Below are positions 19,101-28,356 of a stretch of DNA of 64,000 nt, piece by piece. Source of the DNA: Clostridia bacterium (lineage in GTDB: Bacteria; Bacillota_A; Clostridia; Oscillospirales; CAG-272); contig JAFTLD010000081.1 in the NCBI GenBank assembly GCA_017452945.1, forward strand, positions 1-64,000, in the 5' to 3' direction. The position numbers were made by a program, and so were the translations under genes. The notes under the pieces were generated by a model. The model had not been told where the DNA came from. It ran no database searches and was given only the letters and a program-made list of their open reading frames with translations. How positions within the stretch are numbered: the stretch's first letter is position 1; every line of letters begins with the position of its first letter.

Positions 19101-19788
19101 TCGTGAAATGGTCGCATTACAGACCGAATGCCGCAATAAGCTGCGTGCCATCGGTCACGTGGACCTGGGTGCGGTGGAAAAATATCAGGACGTCAAGAAG
19201 AGATACGACGAGATGAACGAGCAGATCACCGATCTGGAAAAATCCCGTGCAGAAACGCTCAAGATCATTGCTGAGCTGGAGGCCGAGATGAAGGCGGTCT
19301 TTGTAGAATCCTTCAATCAAATCAATGAAAACTTCGGCAAGGTTTTTGCTGAGTTGTTCGGAGGCGGCTCCGCTGAGTTGTCTCTGTCCGATCCTGAAAA
19401 CATTCTGGAATCGGGTATTGAGATCAAGGCGGCACCTCCCGGAAAGATCATCAAGAATCTGATGCAGCTGTCGGGCGGTGAGCAGGCATTTATCGGTGTT
19501 GCGTTGTTCTTCGCTATCCTGAAGGTCAACCCCACTCCGTTCTGTATTCTGGACGAGATTGAGGCAGCCTTGGACGAGGTCAACGTAGAAAGACTTGCGC
19601 AGTACATCAAGAAGTACACCGACGGCACGCAGTTTATTATGATCACACACCGTCGCGGAACTATGGCTGCGGCAACCAGACTGTACGGCGTCACCATGCC
19701 CGAGCACGGCATTTCCAAGGTGCTGACGCTGGACGTCAACGATATCGAGAAACAAAAGGAGAGTAACTGGGATGGCATTTTTGGATAA
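16135..19788 (+). CDS. smc: Chromosome partition protein SMC
   Basis: The 1217-residue condensin ATPase works with ScpA/ScpB to fold and segregate the chromosome. Walker [11 protein letters not shown] lies near the N-terminus. Two long Ala/Glu/Lys/Gln-rich coiled coils flank a hinge at about residues 520-660 ([22 protein letters not shown]... [10 protein letters not shown]). The C-terminal head has the ABC signature LSGGEQAF and Walker [14 protein letters not shown]. The start is TTG 16135, giving (M)[13 protein letters not shown], eight bases after AAGGAG. The longer ORF would extend into the radical SAM gene and past that ribosome binding site. It overlaps ftsY by 17 bases. Confidence 0.97.
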   Translation: MYLKSIELQGFKSFPDRTKLVFDNGTVNEQAGVTVIVGPNGSGKSNIADAMRWVLGEISSKSLRGTKMEDVIFGGADSRRPMGYAEVSVTFDNTGDFAKLDCPYDEVTVTRRYFRQGESEYFINRRAVRLRDIYELFMNTGIGRDGYSIIGQGRIAEMVSRKSDERRSTFEDASGIAKYRHKKNEAERKLAKAEENMVRIMDVFSEVQAQVGPLEKEAGKAKRAIELMDNKKRADVSLWLYDTERFRNEIAVAEDALKHSAFDLQTAEDSLQAMEMQNNRLFEASQSNKMASEQLLTQIREQTQENHTLDSEFRVTESNILHTKELIEAASSSMALSQKNMEQEQTACGEHSARILVLAQQSAQLEKEQADIAEEIRTTRAKVAVLEADIATALADIREAEAEATDIRVRISVLESAKNTGSDRNSDILADMETYERASEALQKQSNDKQKTVADYQKAIDEATAEIEGYNKQLTELNAAYGDLIAQLNDVRLRRDSAQQRIQTFKHMEESFEGYANSVRFVMSRYAEGKITAPGGAPVGKIYGPLSKVVSVDEKYVTAIETALGANLQHIVVDDEETAKAAMYALKKGEAGRATFFPLTSMRPSTPTPEMRDASGYRGYIAVADTLLDCDDKFRNVVSSLIGRTVIFDNIDNATAMAKALRYRVRVVTLDGQQINMGGSFTGGSVRQGASVLGRAAEIKRLEEMRAAYNADMEKLQKAADQKKQQIQDATDDKASSEDRRELLGVLMSTESAQLEQINAKMDANNTLLEKLRQDYEQIIAMSERYEEDLAVLQADERSAVLVVNEITALRQKKDEQRLDLEDHVADLNDRMTSVIIKISETAKDTETEHTLLSVCRTRVDLYADEIRASRERIVSLEDMIEGYTVFQADNRQKFAAGQEKLQELNSKRAEIESDNMDFEKKLNEMNARMREKMNQKEIIFREYTKCENKLANLRDELDKLSSKLWDDYEMTRADAIALGYPAVTPENRREMVALQTECRNKLRAIGHVDLGAVEKYQDVKKRYDEMNEQITDLEKSRAETLKIIAELEAEMKAVFVESFNQINENFGKVFAELFGGGSAELSLSDPENILESGIEIKAAPPGKIIKNLMQLSGGEQAFIGVALFFAILKVNPTPFCILDEIEAALDEVNVERLAQYIKKYTDGTQFIMITHRRGTMAAATRLYGVTMPEHGISKVLTLDVNDIEKQKESNWDGIFG

Positions 19789-20680
19789 ACTCAAGGCCGG
19801 ACTCAAAAAGACCAAGGACGCACTGTTTGGCAAGGTTCATAACGTGCTGTCAAGCTTCGTCCGCGTGGACGAGGATCTGCTTGACGAGCTGGAGGAGCTT
19901 TTGATCGAGGCAGACGTCGGAGTGGGTGCTACAGAGGAGATCATCGACGAGCTTCGCGTGCGCATCAAGGACGGCAGAATCAAGGAAAAGGATGACGTGA
20001 TGAAGGCTCTGCAGGAGCTTTTGACCGATATGATCGGGGAGGGCGGTCCGCTCAACCTGTCTACTACCCCCTCTGTAATTCTGGTCATCGGTGTCAACGG
20101 TGCGGGTAAGACTACCTCGATCGGTAAGATCTCTAACCGCTTGCGCGCACAGGGCAAGAAGGTTGTGGTTGCGGCAGCGGATACCTTCCGTGCAGCCGCC
20201 ATTGATCAGCTGCAGGTGTGGTGCGACCGCGCCAAGGTGGAAATGGTTCGTCAGAACGAGGGCAGCGATCCCGCGGCCGTGGTGTTTGACGCCATCAACT
20301 ACGCCAAGAAAAAGCAGGCTGACGTGCTGATCATTGATACCGCGGGCAGACTGCACAATAAGACTAATCTGATGAACGAGCTTGCCAAGATCAACCGCGT
20401 GATCGACCGCGAGCTGCCCGGTGCCGCAAGAGAGAATCTGCTGGTGCTGGATGCTACTACGGGACAGAACGCCATCATCCAGGCCAAGGAGTTTGGCAAG
20501 GCTGCCAATATCACGGGTCTGACGCTCAATAAGCTGGACGGCACTGCTAAAGGCGGCATCGTGCTCTCTATCAAGCGCGAGCTTGGCATTCCCGTCAAGT
20601 TCATCGGTGTTGGCGAAAAGATCGACGATATGCAGGAATTTGTGGCTGCCGATTTTATCAAGGCACTTTTTGAACAATAA
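19772..20680 (+). CDS. ftsY: Signal recognition particle receptor FtsY
   Basis: The 302-residue SRP receptor GTPase docks SRP-ribosome complexes at the membrane for co-translational insertion. It has the short Gram-positive form: an amphipathic N-terminal helix ([15 protein letters not shown]) rather than a long acidic A domain, then the N domain and G domain. G1 is GVNGAGKTTS, G2/I-box DTFRAAAIDQL, G3 DTAGR, G4 TLNKLDGTAKGG. The start codon lies inside smc (17-base overlap), as in many Firmicutes. Confidence 0.97.
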   Translation: MAFLDKLKAGLKKTKDALFGKVHNVLSSFVRVDEDLLDELEELLIEADVGVGATEEIIDELRVRIKDGRIKEKDDVMKALQELLTDMIGEGGPLNLSTTPSVILVIGVNGAGKTTSIGKISNRLRAQGKKVVVAAADTFRAAAIDQLQVWCDRAKVEMVRQNEGSDPAAVVFDAINYAKKKQADVLIIDTAGRLHNKTNLMNELAKINRVIDRELPGAARENLLVLDATTGQNAIIQAKEFGKAANITGLTLNKLDGTAKGGIVLSIKRELGIPVKFIGVGEKIDDMQEFVAADFIKALFEQ

Positions 20681-20682
20681 TT

Positions 20683-21288
20683 ATGAAAATCGTACTTGCA
20701 TCACATAATAAAAAGAAAATAAAGGAGCTGCGAGAGATCCTTTCGGGCTCGATTGCGGACGTGGAAATCCTCTCGTTGGATGACGTGGGTTTGACCGAGG
20801 AGATCGAGGAGGACGGCACCACCTTTGCCGAAAACGCCTTTATCAAGGCGCACGCAGCTGCTATGAGCGGCTATATCGGTGTGGGTGATGACTCGGGACT
20901 CGAGGTGTACGCGCTTGACCGCGCCCCCGGGATCTTCAGCGCACGCTACAGCGGTGAACACGGTGACGACGAGGCGAACAATCGGCTGCTGCTAAAGAAC
21001 CTTGCCGACAAGCAAGACCGAAGCGGTGCGTTCGTTTGCTGCATTGCTTGCGTATTTCCCGAGGATCTCTCAAAGGGCTACTATTTTGAGGGCAGAACCG
21101 AGGGCGAGATCACCCATGATTACAGGGGCGAGGGCGGCTTTGGTTACGATCCGCTCTTCTACTATCCCCCTATGAACAAGACCTATGCCGAAATGACGGC
21201 AGAGGAGAAAAACAGCATCAGCCACCGCGGCAATGCAATGCAGCTGCTGGTGGAATTCTTGGTGCAAAGAGAAAACGGAGATAAATAA
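20683..21288 (+). CDS. rdgB: XTP/dITP pyrophosphatase (RdgB/HAM1 family)
   Basis: The 201-residue enzyme hydrolyses deaminated purine nucleotides (XTP, dITP, ITP) to monophosphates, keeping them out of DNA and RNA. The N-terminal SHNKKKIKELREIL block, DDSGLEVYAL with the metal-binding acidic residues, PGIFSARYSGE, and the EGEITHDYRGEGGFGYDPLF and NSISHRGNA blocks are all present. It starts two bases after the ftsY stop, so it is probably in the same operon. Confidence 0.95.
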   Translation: MKIVLASHNKKKIKELREILSGSIADVEILSLDDVGLTEEIEEDGTTFAENAFIKAHAAAMSGYIGVGDDSGLEVYALDRAPGIFSARYSGEHGDDEANNRLLLKNLADKQDRSGAFVCCIACVFPEDLSKGYYFEGRTEGEITHDYRGEGGFGYDPLFYYPPMNKTYAEMTAEEKNSISHRGNAMQLLVEFLVQRENGDK

Positions 21289-21293
21289 AAACT

Positions 21294-21587
21294 ATGATTA
21301 CAAGTAAGCAAAGAGCATATCTTCGCAGCCTTGCTACCGAGCTGCCCACCATCATGCAGATCGGTAAGGGAGGGCTGAGCGACAACATGCTCAAAACCTT
21401 TTCGGACGCGCTTGACGCCCGCGAGCTGATCAAGCTGGGCGTTCTTGATAACTGTGACTATACCCCCCGCGATATTGCGGATGCGCTTGGCGAGGCGCTG
21501 GGAGCAGAGGTTTGCGGTGTGATCGGCAAAAAGATCATCCTGTACCGCCGCTCCGAGAAAAAGAAAAATCGCATTGAGCTTCCCTAA
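21294..21587 (+). CDS. yhbY: YhbY-family CRM-domain RNA-binding protein
   Basis: The 97-residue protein is a single CRM domain that associates with pre-50S particles and helps ribosome assembly. It has the typical start MITSKQRAYLRSLATEL, the GxxG-like loop IGKGGLSDNM, the ALDARELIKLGVL block and the C-terminal GKKIILYRRSEKKK. It sits five bases after rdgB and directly before nadD, the standard yhbY-nadD-yqeK-rsfS order of Firmicutes. Confidence 0.93.
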   Translation: MITSKQRAYLRSLATELPTIMQIGKGGLSDNMLKTFSDALDARELIKLGVLDNCDYTPRDIADALGEALGAEVCGVIGKKIILYRRSEKKKNRIELP

Positions 21588-21588
21588 G

Positions 21589-22191
21589 ATGCTGCGCATA
21601 GGCATTTACGGAGGAACCTTCTCGCCCGTACACAATGGGCACGTGGCAGCGGCAAAGGCGTTTATGGAGCAGATGTGGCTGGACGTGCTGTACGTGATTC
21701 CCACAGGTGTGACACCGCACAAGCAAATGGACGGTGAGGTCACGGCAGCGCAAAGGCTTGCCATGTGCGAGCTTGCGTTTGCAGACGTCGAAGGCGTGAT
21801 CGTCAGCGATATGGAGATCAAACGAGAGGGCAAAAGCTTTACGGTTGATACCTTGAGAGCACTTTCGGGCGAGGACAGACGACTGTTTTTGCTGCTGGGA
21901 ACCGATATGATGCTGACGCTGGATCAGTGGCGCGCCCCCGATCGCATCTTCGAGCTTTGCTATCCCGTCTATATCCGACGCGAGAGCGACAAGGCGTTGG
22001 ACGAGGAGATCGTGCAAAAGATTGCACAATACAATCAAAAATACGGCAAGGTCGTGCGCAGGATCGTTGCAGAGCCCATCGAGGTCAGTTCGACCGAGGT
22101 CAGAGAACGGATCAGATCGGGGAAGAGCATTGACGCCCTCGTTCCCGCACCCGTTGCCGCGTATATCAAGGAAAACGGGTTATACCTATGA
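21589..22191 (+). CDS. nadD: Nicotinate-nucleotide adenylyltransferase
   Basis: The 200-residue enzyme transfers AMP from ATP to nicotinate mononucleotide, making deamido-NAD. The nucleotidyltransferase motif GIYGGTFSPVHNGHV (HxGH) and the C-terminal ISSTxVR-type motif VSSTEVRERIRSG are clear, with GTDMMLTLDQW between. The start is taken at ATG 21589, one base after the yhbY stop; an in-frame TTG at 21574 inside yhbY cannot be excluded because the ribosome binding site is weak. It ends in ATGA overlap with yqeK. Confidence 0.94.
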   Translation: MLRIGIYGGTFSPVHNGHVAAAKAFMEQMWLDVLYVIPTGVTPHKQMDGEVTAAQRLAMCELAFADVEGVIVSDMEIKREGKSFTVDTLRALSGEDRRLFLLLGTDMMLTLDQWRAPDRIFELCYPVYIRRESDKALDEEIVQKIAQYNQKYGKVVRRIVAEPIEVSSTEVRERIRSGKSIDALVPAPVAAYIKENGLYL

Positions 22192-22838
22192 AAGAGATCA
22201 ATCAACAAGCACTGCAGGATTTGCGCGAACGCGTCACGGCGGATATGTCCGAAAAGCGTGCGCGGCATACCTTGGCAGTGGAACAAATGGCGGCAAGACT
22301 GGCAGCACTCTATTGCCCCGAAAAGGAACAGATGCTGCGCGCAGCAGCCCTTTTGCATGACGTGACCAAGGAATGGAAAACCGAGCGCCACGTAGCCTTT
22401 CTGCAGGAAAACGGCATAGAGGTCACACCGCTTGATCTGGCCGCACCCAAAACGCTGCATGCAAGAACGGCAGCCCTGCTGATCCCCGTGCAATATACCG
22501 AATATGCAAGGCCCGAGATCATCTCGGCCGTGCGCTTTCATACCACGGGCAGAGAAGAGATGGCCTTGACCGAGCAGATCGTGTACCTGGCCGACTATAT
22601 CGACGAGTCGCGAACCTTTGCGGATTGCGTAGCTTTGCGTCACGCATTTTGGGACGCAGAGCCGCAGAATATGTGCGAAAAAGAGAGATTGACGCATCTT
22701 TTGCGCGTGCTTGTGCAATCGTTTGACATGACCGTCACAGGCTTGCTTGCGGATGGCGCACCGGTCAGTTCGGACACGTTTTGCGCAAGAAATAGTCTGA
22801 TATTGCAATTAAAAGTTGAAAACCAAACCGAAAATTGA
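22188..22838 (+). CDS. yqeK: YqeK-type HD-domain hydrolase, probable symmetrical Ap4A hydrolase
   Basis: The 216-residue protein's family cleaves diadenosine tetraphosphate to two ADP. The HD-domain metal ligands are recognisable: RHTLAVEQMA, LLHDVTKEW (HD), KTLHARTAA (HxxxG-like helix), RFHTTGREEM and YLADYIDESRTF. Overlap with nadD by four bases matches the usual nadD-yqeK coupling, sometimes seen as a fusion. No LytR-CpsA-Psr gene intervenes before rsfS, unlike in some relatives. Confidence 0.9.
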   Translation: MKEINQQALQDLRERVTADMSEKRARHTLAVEQMAARLAALYCPEKEQMLRAAALLHDVTKEWKTERHVAFLQENGIEVTPLDLAAPKTLHARTAALLIPVQYTEYARPEIISAVRFHTTGREEMALTEQIVYLADYIDESRTFADCVALRHAFWDAEPQNMCEKERLTHLLRVLVQSFDMTVTGLLADGAPVSSDTFCARNSLILQLKVENQTEN

Positions 22839-22853
22839 AAGGAATTTCATAAA

Positions 22854-23225
22854 ATGGAAGAGATCTATACCCCCGAAAACCAAAAGAAGCCCTCGCTGAT
22901 CGGTGCAACACCCTTGCAGCTGGCAGAAGCAATTGCAGAGATCCTGGACGATCACAGAGGTAAGGATATCAAGATCGTTGAGCTTAAGGACAAGACTGAC
23001 ATCGCGGAATATTTCGTGCTGGCAAACGGCACCTCCTCCACCCACGTCAAGGCACTTGCGGGCGAAGTGGAATTCAAGATGGAGGAAAGAGACATCAAGG
23101 CGGAGAGCGTTGAAGGCAGAGGCAACAATTCCTGGATCGTGCTGGATTACAGTCACGTAATCGTGCACGTATTCTCCCGTGAGGCAAGAGAATTCTACGA
23201 TCTGGACAGACTTTACGGAGATTAA
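22854..23225 (+). CDS. rsfS: Ribosomal silencing factor RsfS
   Basis: The 123-residue product binds uL14 on the 50S subunit and blocks 30S joining when nutrients are short. Family blocks: DIKIVELKDKTDIAEYFVLANGTS, the HVKALAGEVE helix, and the C-terminal WIVLDYSHVIVHVFSREAREFYDLDRLYGD, which is nearly diagnostic. The N-terminal about 20 residues are a small extension. Last gene of the rdgB-yhbY-nadD-yqeK-rsfS run. Confidence 0.96.
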   Translation: MEEIYTPENQKKPSLIGATPLQLAEAIAEILDDHRGKDIKIVELKDKTDIAEYFVLANGTSSTHVKALAGEVEFKMEERDIKAESVEGRGNNSWIVLDYSHVIVHVFSREAREFYDLDRLYGD

Positions 23226-23305
23226 TTTTAGCCAAAAGAAAATTTTTCCCGACCTATTTTGTTATAGTAGATAGACCCCTATATATGAAAACGGAGGCCG
23301 AATCT

Positions 23306-24757
23306 ATGAAAAAAACAAGAATTTTGTGTAAAACAGGCATGACCGTGGGCGCATTTGCAATCCTTTTGCTGTGCGCTCTTGGCGTCATGCCTGTTTTTTC
23401 TATTGCAATTTTGCCGTATGCCGGTGTGGAAAGCTTCGGAATTTATCCTGCGGGCGGTGCTTCATGCTTGCAGGTGGAGCAGCTTTGCGTGACGTATGAT
23501 CTGCAGGATTTTCCGGAAAAAGAGTTTGAAAGCCGTGAAAGCTTTCTTGCGTATTCCGCAAGCGTGACCTCGGAATACGTGTTTTATAACCCCACAAATC
23601 AAAGCGTCATGCAGCAAATGCTGGTGCCTTGCGGTGCGTTGCCCATCGGTGCAGGGCATTTGTACAGCGATCAGGCAGGCCTTGTCAATCCCCAAGCCTA
23701 TTCGGTCACAGCAGACGGACAAAAGATTGATTATGAACTGCGATATTCCTACGTTTATCATAACCAAAGAGTATGTGACGGTGCATACGGACTTTTATAT
23801 GACGCATGGGGTAAAACAGGCCCTGCGCTGTCCGATGATTTGCTCGAGCACCAATTTTTATCCCCCGATCTGCCTGTCACGGTATATACGTATACTTATG
23901 ACGGTGCCAAGCAACAAGGAGCGGAAGAGCTTATGGTATACAGCGAACCCATCCGTCCCGATCCGTCTTCTTGCTGGGTGCTGGCCGAGGGGATTTCATA
24001 CGCAAGTCGATCTGAGGAAGGGTATTTGATGGCGGCAAGAGTCAGCACGGACGAGGTGTTTCGTATGTACGTGCTGGGTGCTTCCATGGATGCTGTGGAA
24101 TGGAAGAGTGACGCTGGCATTTCCATGACGCTGACCGACACCTCAAGCATCACCCTGTACGATCTTGCCATGCAGCATTATAATGCGCAAAGCGGTGTGA
24201 GCCGGACTGATTGGTACAATGCCGTGCTGACTATGCTGCAGACAGAGACGTTTGAGGGCATTGTGGATCCGCCCGAAACAGACATGACAGAGGAGGGTAT
24301 TGATCTGACCCAATATTTACAATGTTGGCTGACCTATGAGCTGACGCTGGCTCCGGGGGGGCGCGTTACCAATGCGGTGAGTGCGACGGTGATTCCCGAG
24401 ATTTCGGCAACGTATACGCCCGAGGTGTATTGTTATGCCTATGATACGCAAAGCTTTTCGTGTTGGGATCGCATGGGGCAGGTGACTGTTACGGTCAATA
24501 CTTTGTTGGAGATCACAGATGCAACAGCCCCCTCAATCACCTCTCCCGCACTCAAACAGGGCTACACCCTGACCGAGGATGATTATGAATATGCATGCTT
24601 TTCCTTTGCGCTCAGCAGCACCAAAACACCGGGCAACGTCATCAATGCATCCGTCATTTGGGGTGCAGTAGCCATTTTTGCTGCGGTGATTGCAGCGCCG
24701 GCTTTGATTTTTGGCGTGTTGGTACTGCTTTTCAAAAACAAAAAATGTGAGAAATAA
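23306..24757 (+). CDS. Surface protein paralogue 1 (signal peptide, unrecognised ectodomain, C-terminal membrane anchor)
   Basis: The 483-residue product has a basic start, a hydrophobic signal segment ending near residue 35, an ectodomain of about 400 residues and one C-terminal membrane span (about 445-475) ending FKNKKCEK. The ectodomain has the three blocks shared by the five tandem relatives. The first is a beta-rich region with YVFYNPTN...LVPCGALP. The second is LYDLAMQHYNAQSGVSRTDWYNAV. The third is YELTLAPGG...VYCYAYD ending in a VTVNT strand. I do not recognise a named domain; the first block is reminiscent of VIT-like beta sandwiches, which is speculation. The start is ATG 23306, after ACGGAGG; an ATG at 23285 lies ahead of that ribosome binding site. 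Confidence 0.75.
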   Translation: MKKTRILCKTGMTVGAFAILLLCALGVMPVFSIAILPYAGVESFGIYPAGGASCLQVEQLCVTYDLQDFPEKEFESRESFLAYSASVTSEYVFYNPTNQSVMQQMLVPCGALPIGAGHLYSDQAGLVNPQAYSVTADGQKIDYELRYSYVYHNQRVCDGAYGLLYDAWGKTGPALSDDLLEHQFLSPDLPVTVYTYTYDGAKQQGAEELMVYSEPIRPDPSSCWVLAEGISYASRSEEGYLMAARVSTDEVFRMYVLGASMDAVEWKSDAGISMTLTDTSSITLYDLAMQHYNAQSGVSRTDWYNAVLTMLQTETFEGIVDPPETDMTEEGIDLTQYLQCWLTYELTLAPGGRVTNAVSATVIPEISATYTPEVYCYAYDTQSFSCWDRMGQVTVTVNTLLEITDATAPSITSPALKQGYTLTEDDYEYACFSFALSSTKTPGNVINASVIWGAVAIFAAVIAAPALIFGVLVLLFKNKKCEK

Positions 24758-24875
24758 ATGGAATTTTCGGAAGTTCAAAAAATGTTTACAATTATTTCCG
24801 TCGAATAGCGGAACGAAATCGAACATTTCATGACTGTATAGATAGAACCCCAAAACAAAAAAGGAGGACGCATAC

Positions 24876-26414
24876 ATGAAACAATTCGGAAAATTGATAA
24901 AGTGCTCGATTGCGGGCGCAATGGTCGCTTTGCTTTGTTTCCTTGCCGTTATGTCCGCGTCCGCTGCGATTGATCCGCCCATGGGGATTAGCGGCAACGA
25001 GCCGGGCGGTGTGATGGTGGTGGACGGCCAAACCGAGCTGGCCCTTGAGAGCGCGGAGCTTGAATTTGATATCTCTGATTTGCCCGACGGTGTGATTGAT
25101 GATGCTGAGCAGCTGCTTTCATACGGTACGCAGGTAAGGGCCACGTATACCGTATATAACCCCACCGACAGGATCGTGACCGAGCAATTGGCCACGCCGC
25201 TTGGTTGTTATCCGTATTTTGATCAGACCGAGAACGAAGAGGCCGACGCGTATAAATTCACGGTGGAGATCAACGGCCAAAAGGTCGAAACCGATCAGTG
25301 CCATACCTATTATCCCGATCCGAGCTACTATATGCAAGGCTTGGCCGGTGACACCCGATCTCTTGCAAGCGGACTTGCGTATTTGCCGGATCAGGGAGCT
25401 GCGCATCCCGTGCTGCAGCCCGACGCACCCGTGTACGTGTACACCTATCTTGCCGCGCTTTCGTCGGATGACGCAGAGGATAAGTCCTTTGAGGTCAGCG
25501 GCAGCATCAATGCCGATCCCGATGCGTGTGCCGTGCTTGTGGCCGGCCTTTCGGTCACAGGAATGCAGGGGGACACGGCAACCCTATACAGCCACGTTTA
25601 CATGAGCGATGAGCTTACGGTCTGCTCTGTCGGAGCGGATGTGGGCGAGATCGATTGGCTGGCAAGTGACTACAAGGGAAATAAGGTTGAGGCAGGTGTG
25701 ACGCTGACCTCGCGCCAAACCATGACACTTTATGAGTACGTCATGCAAGGATATGACCCTGAATGCGGTGCATCCGAGCAGGATTATTTCCTTGCCGTTG
25801 TGGCTTATGCGGACAATAACAGAGCGTTGGGCTCTGCCGTCACCTGCTTTGGGGATGCAGTTGCTCTTGAGCCTTACAATCTCATTCCCTGGCAGCTCTT
25901 CGACGTCACGCTTGCCCCGGGAGAGCGTGCAAGCATTACCGTCAGCGCGCCCATCTATCCGTATATACACGATCACTATAATCCGCCCGTTTATACATAC
26001 GCCTTTGCCATGACGCAGGACGATGCATGGAGCTCTTGCGGCACAACGCGCGTCCGCGTGATCACGGATCTGCTGCTTAGCCACCGTGAAAGAATGCTCC
26101 CCGAAATCGATGCGTACACCGAAACCGAGGATGGATACCTTTGGGAAGGGCAGGGGGATTTTCACTATCTTGTCTTTTCAATCTGCCAAAGCGAAAAACC
26201 GCGTGACCAATCGCTTATCTTTGCTCTGCTTGCCGGGCTGTTCATCATCGCGCTGCTGTTTGTGATCTTCGTGCTGCCCGTATTGATCGTGATTGCGGTT
26301 TTGGTGCTGATCATTTTGCTGATCCTGCGCGCCAAAAAGCGCAAGAAGAAACGAATGGCAGAGCAGAGCATGCCAACCGAACACCCCAAAGAGGAGGAAA
26401 ACAATGATGCGTAA
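24876..26414 (+). CDS. Surface protein paralogue 2
   Basis: The 512-residue product has a signal peptide ending near SASAAI (about residue 33), an ectodomain with the family blocks TYTVYNPTD...LATPLGCYP, LYEYVMQGYDPECGASEQDYFLAV and FDVTLAPGERASITVSAPIYP, and a long hydrophobic C-terminal segment of about 45 residues that could form one or two membrane spans. A Lys/Arg-rich cytoplasmic tail (RAKKRKKKR) and an acidic end follow. In this copy DWYNAV is changed to DYFLAV. AAAGGAGG precedes the ATG. It overlaps the next paralogue by 11 bases, so the two are co-transcribed. Function unknown. Confidence 0.75.
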   Translation: MKQFGKLIKCSIAGAMVALLCFLAVMSASAAIDPPMGISGNEPGGVMVVDGQTELALESAELEFDISDLPDGVIDDAEQLLSYGTQVRATYTVYNPTDRIVTEQLATPLGCYPYFDQTENEEADAYKFTVEINGQKVETDQCHTYYPDPSYYMQGLAGDTRSLASGLAYLPDQGAAHPVLQPDAPVYVYTYLAALSSDDAEDKSFEVSGSINADPDACAVLVAGLSVTGMQGDTATLYSHVYMSDELTVCSVGADVGEIDWLASDYKGNKVEAGVTLTSRQTMTLYEYVMQGYDPECGASEQDYFLAVVAYADNNRALGSAVTCFGDAVALEPYNLIPWQLFDVTLAPGERASITVSAPIYPYIHDHYNPPVYTYAFAMTQDDAWSSCGTTRVRVITDLLLSHRERMLPEIDAYTETEDGYLWEGQGDFHYLVFSICQSEKPRDQSLIFALLAGLFIIALLFVIFVLPVLIVIAVLVLIILLILRAKKRKKKRMAEQSMPTEHPKEEENNDA

Positions 26415-28252
26415 ACAAATAAAAGCGACCGTGACGGCAACGCTGGCAGCCCTTCTGTGCCTGCTTGCCATCCTGCCTGCGTCCGCCATGTCGCCCATAG
26501 AGCCCGAGGTTGGTGTGGACGTCTTTGGCGTCTTCCCACAGGGGCGCAAGAGTGAGCTGCGGCTGGACAGCCTGGCCTTGACCTACGATGTTTCCGAGCT
26601 GCCCGCTGAGGAATATGCGGATATGGAGTCCCTGCAGGCTTATTCCCCAACGCTGCGTCTGGACTATACCTTTTCCAATCCCACCGATACCGAGCAAGCA
26701 GTCAAAATGATGTTTGCTGCAGGGAATGCGCCCTCATATGCACAGGGGCTCTGTACAAGTGCGCAGCTTGCGTCATTCTATAGCCGAAGAGAGCCGAACT
26801 CATACGCTCTGCGGCGAGAATTTTTCGCGTCTTTCGCCAAATCTCGTCTTGCAAGATGTGTATCTTGCTTCGACTCGCTTTGACAAAATCCATCAAAAAA
26901 TTCGGCGCCGGAGGGTGCTGCGCAGTTTTGCGCGAGCAAATATTTCGCAGATGCCAAGAAAAAATGCGAAGCAATATAAGATATTGCGAGGATTTTTTCT
27001 GCAGCAGGTGCAGATATTTGCCGCTCAAAACCGTGTGAGTTCGGCTCTCTTCGGCTATACCGTGGAGGTGGGCGGTGAGCGCATTACACCCGAGCTTCGG
27101 TACGTATGGACGCCTTATGCGCAAAACTATCAAACAAGCCGCAGCGGCTACGATCCCCGTGATTGGGCAGAGAATCTGCAGGATTCCTATGCGGAGCACG
27201 CACTTCTGTCGCCTGATCTGCCCGTCACGGTGTATACCTATCAGGCTTATTCTACGTGGGACGAGAACAAAAACTTTTATTACGACATGACCGCTTCCTT
27301 TGATTATGACGCATCCCGCACGTTGATCTTTTCCGATCAATATGTCGACGTCTACGAGGAAAGTGCAACCCCAAAAATGCGTGTGCGAGTCTCACGGGAT
27401 TCGCTTGTTACGCTGTACGTGTTGGGTGAGGATATCGGCAGCGTGGATTGGACGATGACCGATGACGGCAAACGGGTTGGAGGTTGCGATGTGCGACCGG
27501 TAGAACAGAGCACCACCACCTTTGGTGAGCTTGCCATGAGTGAGTACGACCCGAATGCAGGCATTTCCGAGCAAGATTGGTACAATGCCGTCTTTAGTAT
27601 GTTGGTATGCAGTCAGCTGGAAGGCACCTGCCTGCTTGGTTCTCAAATACAGATGAATTTGGACGTGACCTCCAATCTGCAGAGCTTTCTTACTTACGAC
27701 GTGACGCTTGGCGCGGGTGAGCGCACGGTGAACACCATCACGCTGCCGGTATATCCCGACGTCATGGATTATTACAGCCCCGAGGCAGCCACCTTCCGCT
27801 ATCATTTTCACGGCGGCTTCGACTGGAAGTCGGTGGGCGATTATACGGTCAGAATCAATACCAAATACAAGATCGTGACCGACGAGGAAAACAGCGTCTC
27901 TCTTGACAGCTACCAAAAGGATCGGAAGGGATACACGCTGCCCGAGCGCTCCACGCCCACGCGCGCCTATGCCGTGACGCTGAGCAAATGGAAGAATCCG
28001 ATCGAAACCTCGGGCATTGGCATGGTGCTGGTTTTGCTTGCCTTTGTCATCCTGCCCATTCTTCCGTTCGTAATGGCTGCTCTTTTTGTAATCGGGCTTT
28101 TGATTGGAACCATCATTCTGATCGTTTCCCTTGTCAAAAAGCGCAAAAAGAAAAAGGCGGAACAGCAGGGGCTTTTGCAAGTATCGGACGAAACGGTGAA
28201 TGACGCAAGTGACGCGCAGAAAACACAGAGCAATGGCGGCGATCCTGAATGA
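26404..28252 (+). pseudogene. Surface protein paralogue 3, disrupted by a 273-bp MITE-like insertion
   Basis: The 5' part (26404 to about 26782) encodes a signal peptide and the first beta-rich block (YTFSNPTD... AAGNAP). The 3' part (from about 27056 to 28252) encodes the rest: GGERITPELRY, FGELAMSEYDPNAGISEQDWYNAV, DVTLGAGERTVNT, a C-terminal membrane span and a KKRKKKK tail. Between them lies an inserted element with inverted repeat ends. Read as is, the first frame stops at 26881-26883. Removing 277 bases (element plus one TATA copy) joins the two frames exactly and yields ...Ala-Ser-Phe-Tyr-Thr-Val-Glu-Val-Gly-Gly-Glu-Arg-Ile, which lines up with Ala-Tyr-Lys-Phe-Thr-Val-Glu-Ile-Asn-Gly-Gln-Lys-Val of paralogue 2. 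No other damage is visible, so the insertion looks recent. Confidence 0.85.
26779..27059. mobile_element. MITE-like non-autonomous element with 24-bp terminal inverted repeats and TATA duplication
   Basis: The left end 26783-26806 (beginning GCCGAAGAGAGCCG) and right end 27032-27055 (ending CGGCTCTCTTCGGC) are reverse complements with one mismatch. Weaker complementarity continues inward. TATA at 26779-26782 and 27056-27059 flanks the element, consistent with a TATA (or TA) target duplication as made by Tc1/mariner/IS630-type transposases. There is no transposase gene and no convincing internal gene; the apparent ORFs crossing it on both strands arise from the inverted repeats. It sits inside paralogue 3. 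Confidence 0.85.
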
Positions 28253-28356
28253 TTCGGAGCAGGTTTTGGGAAAAATTTCAAAAATGTGAAACCAAAATGT
28301 AAAAAAGCTGACCTTATAAGTAGAAGCCTCAAAATAATGCAGAGGAGGATACGTTT

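Noticed and set aside
26702..27340. 212-codon open frame on the minus strand across the MITE
   Set aside because: Arises from the inverted repeat ends; both strands read the same IAEESRTHT and SSALFGY-like strings because of the symmetry.
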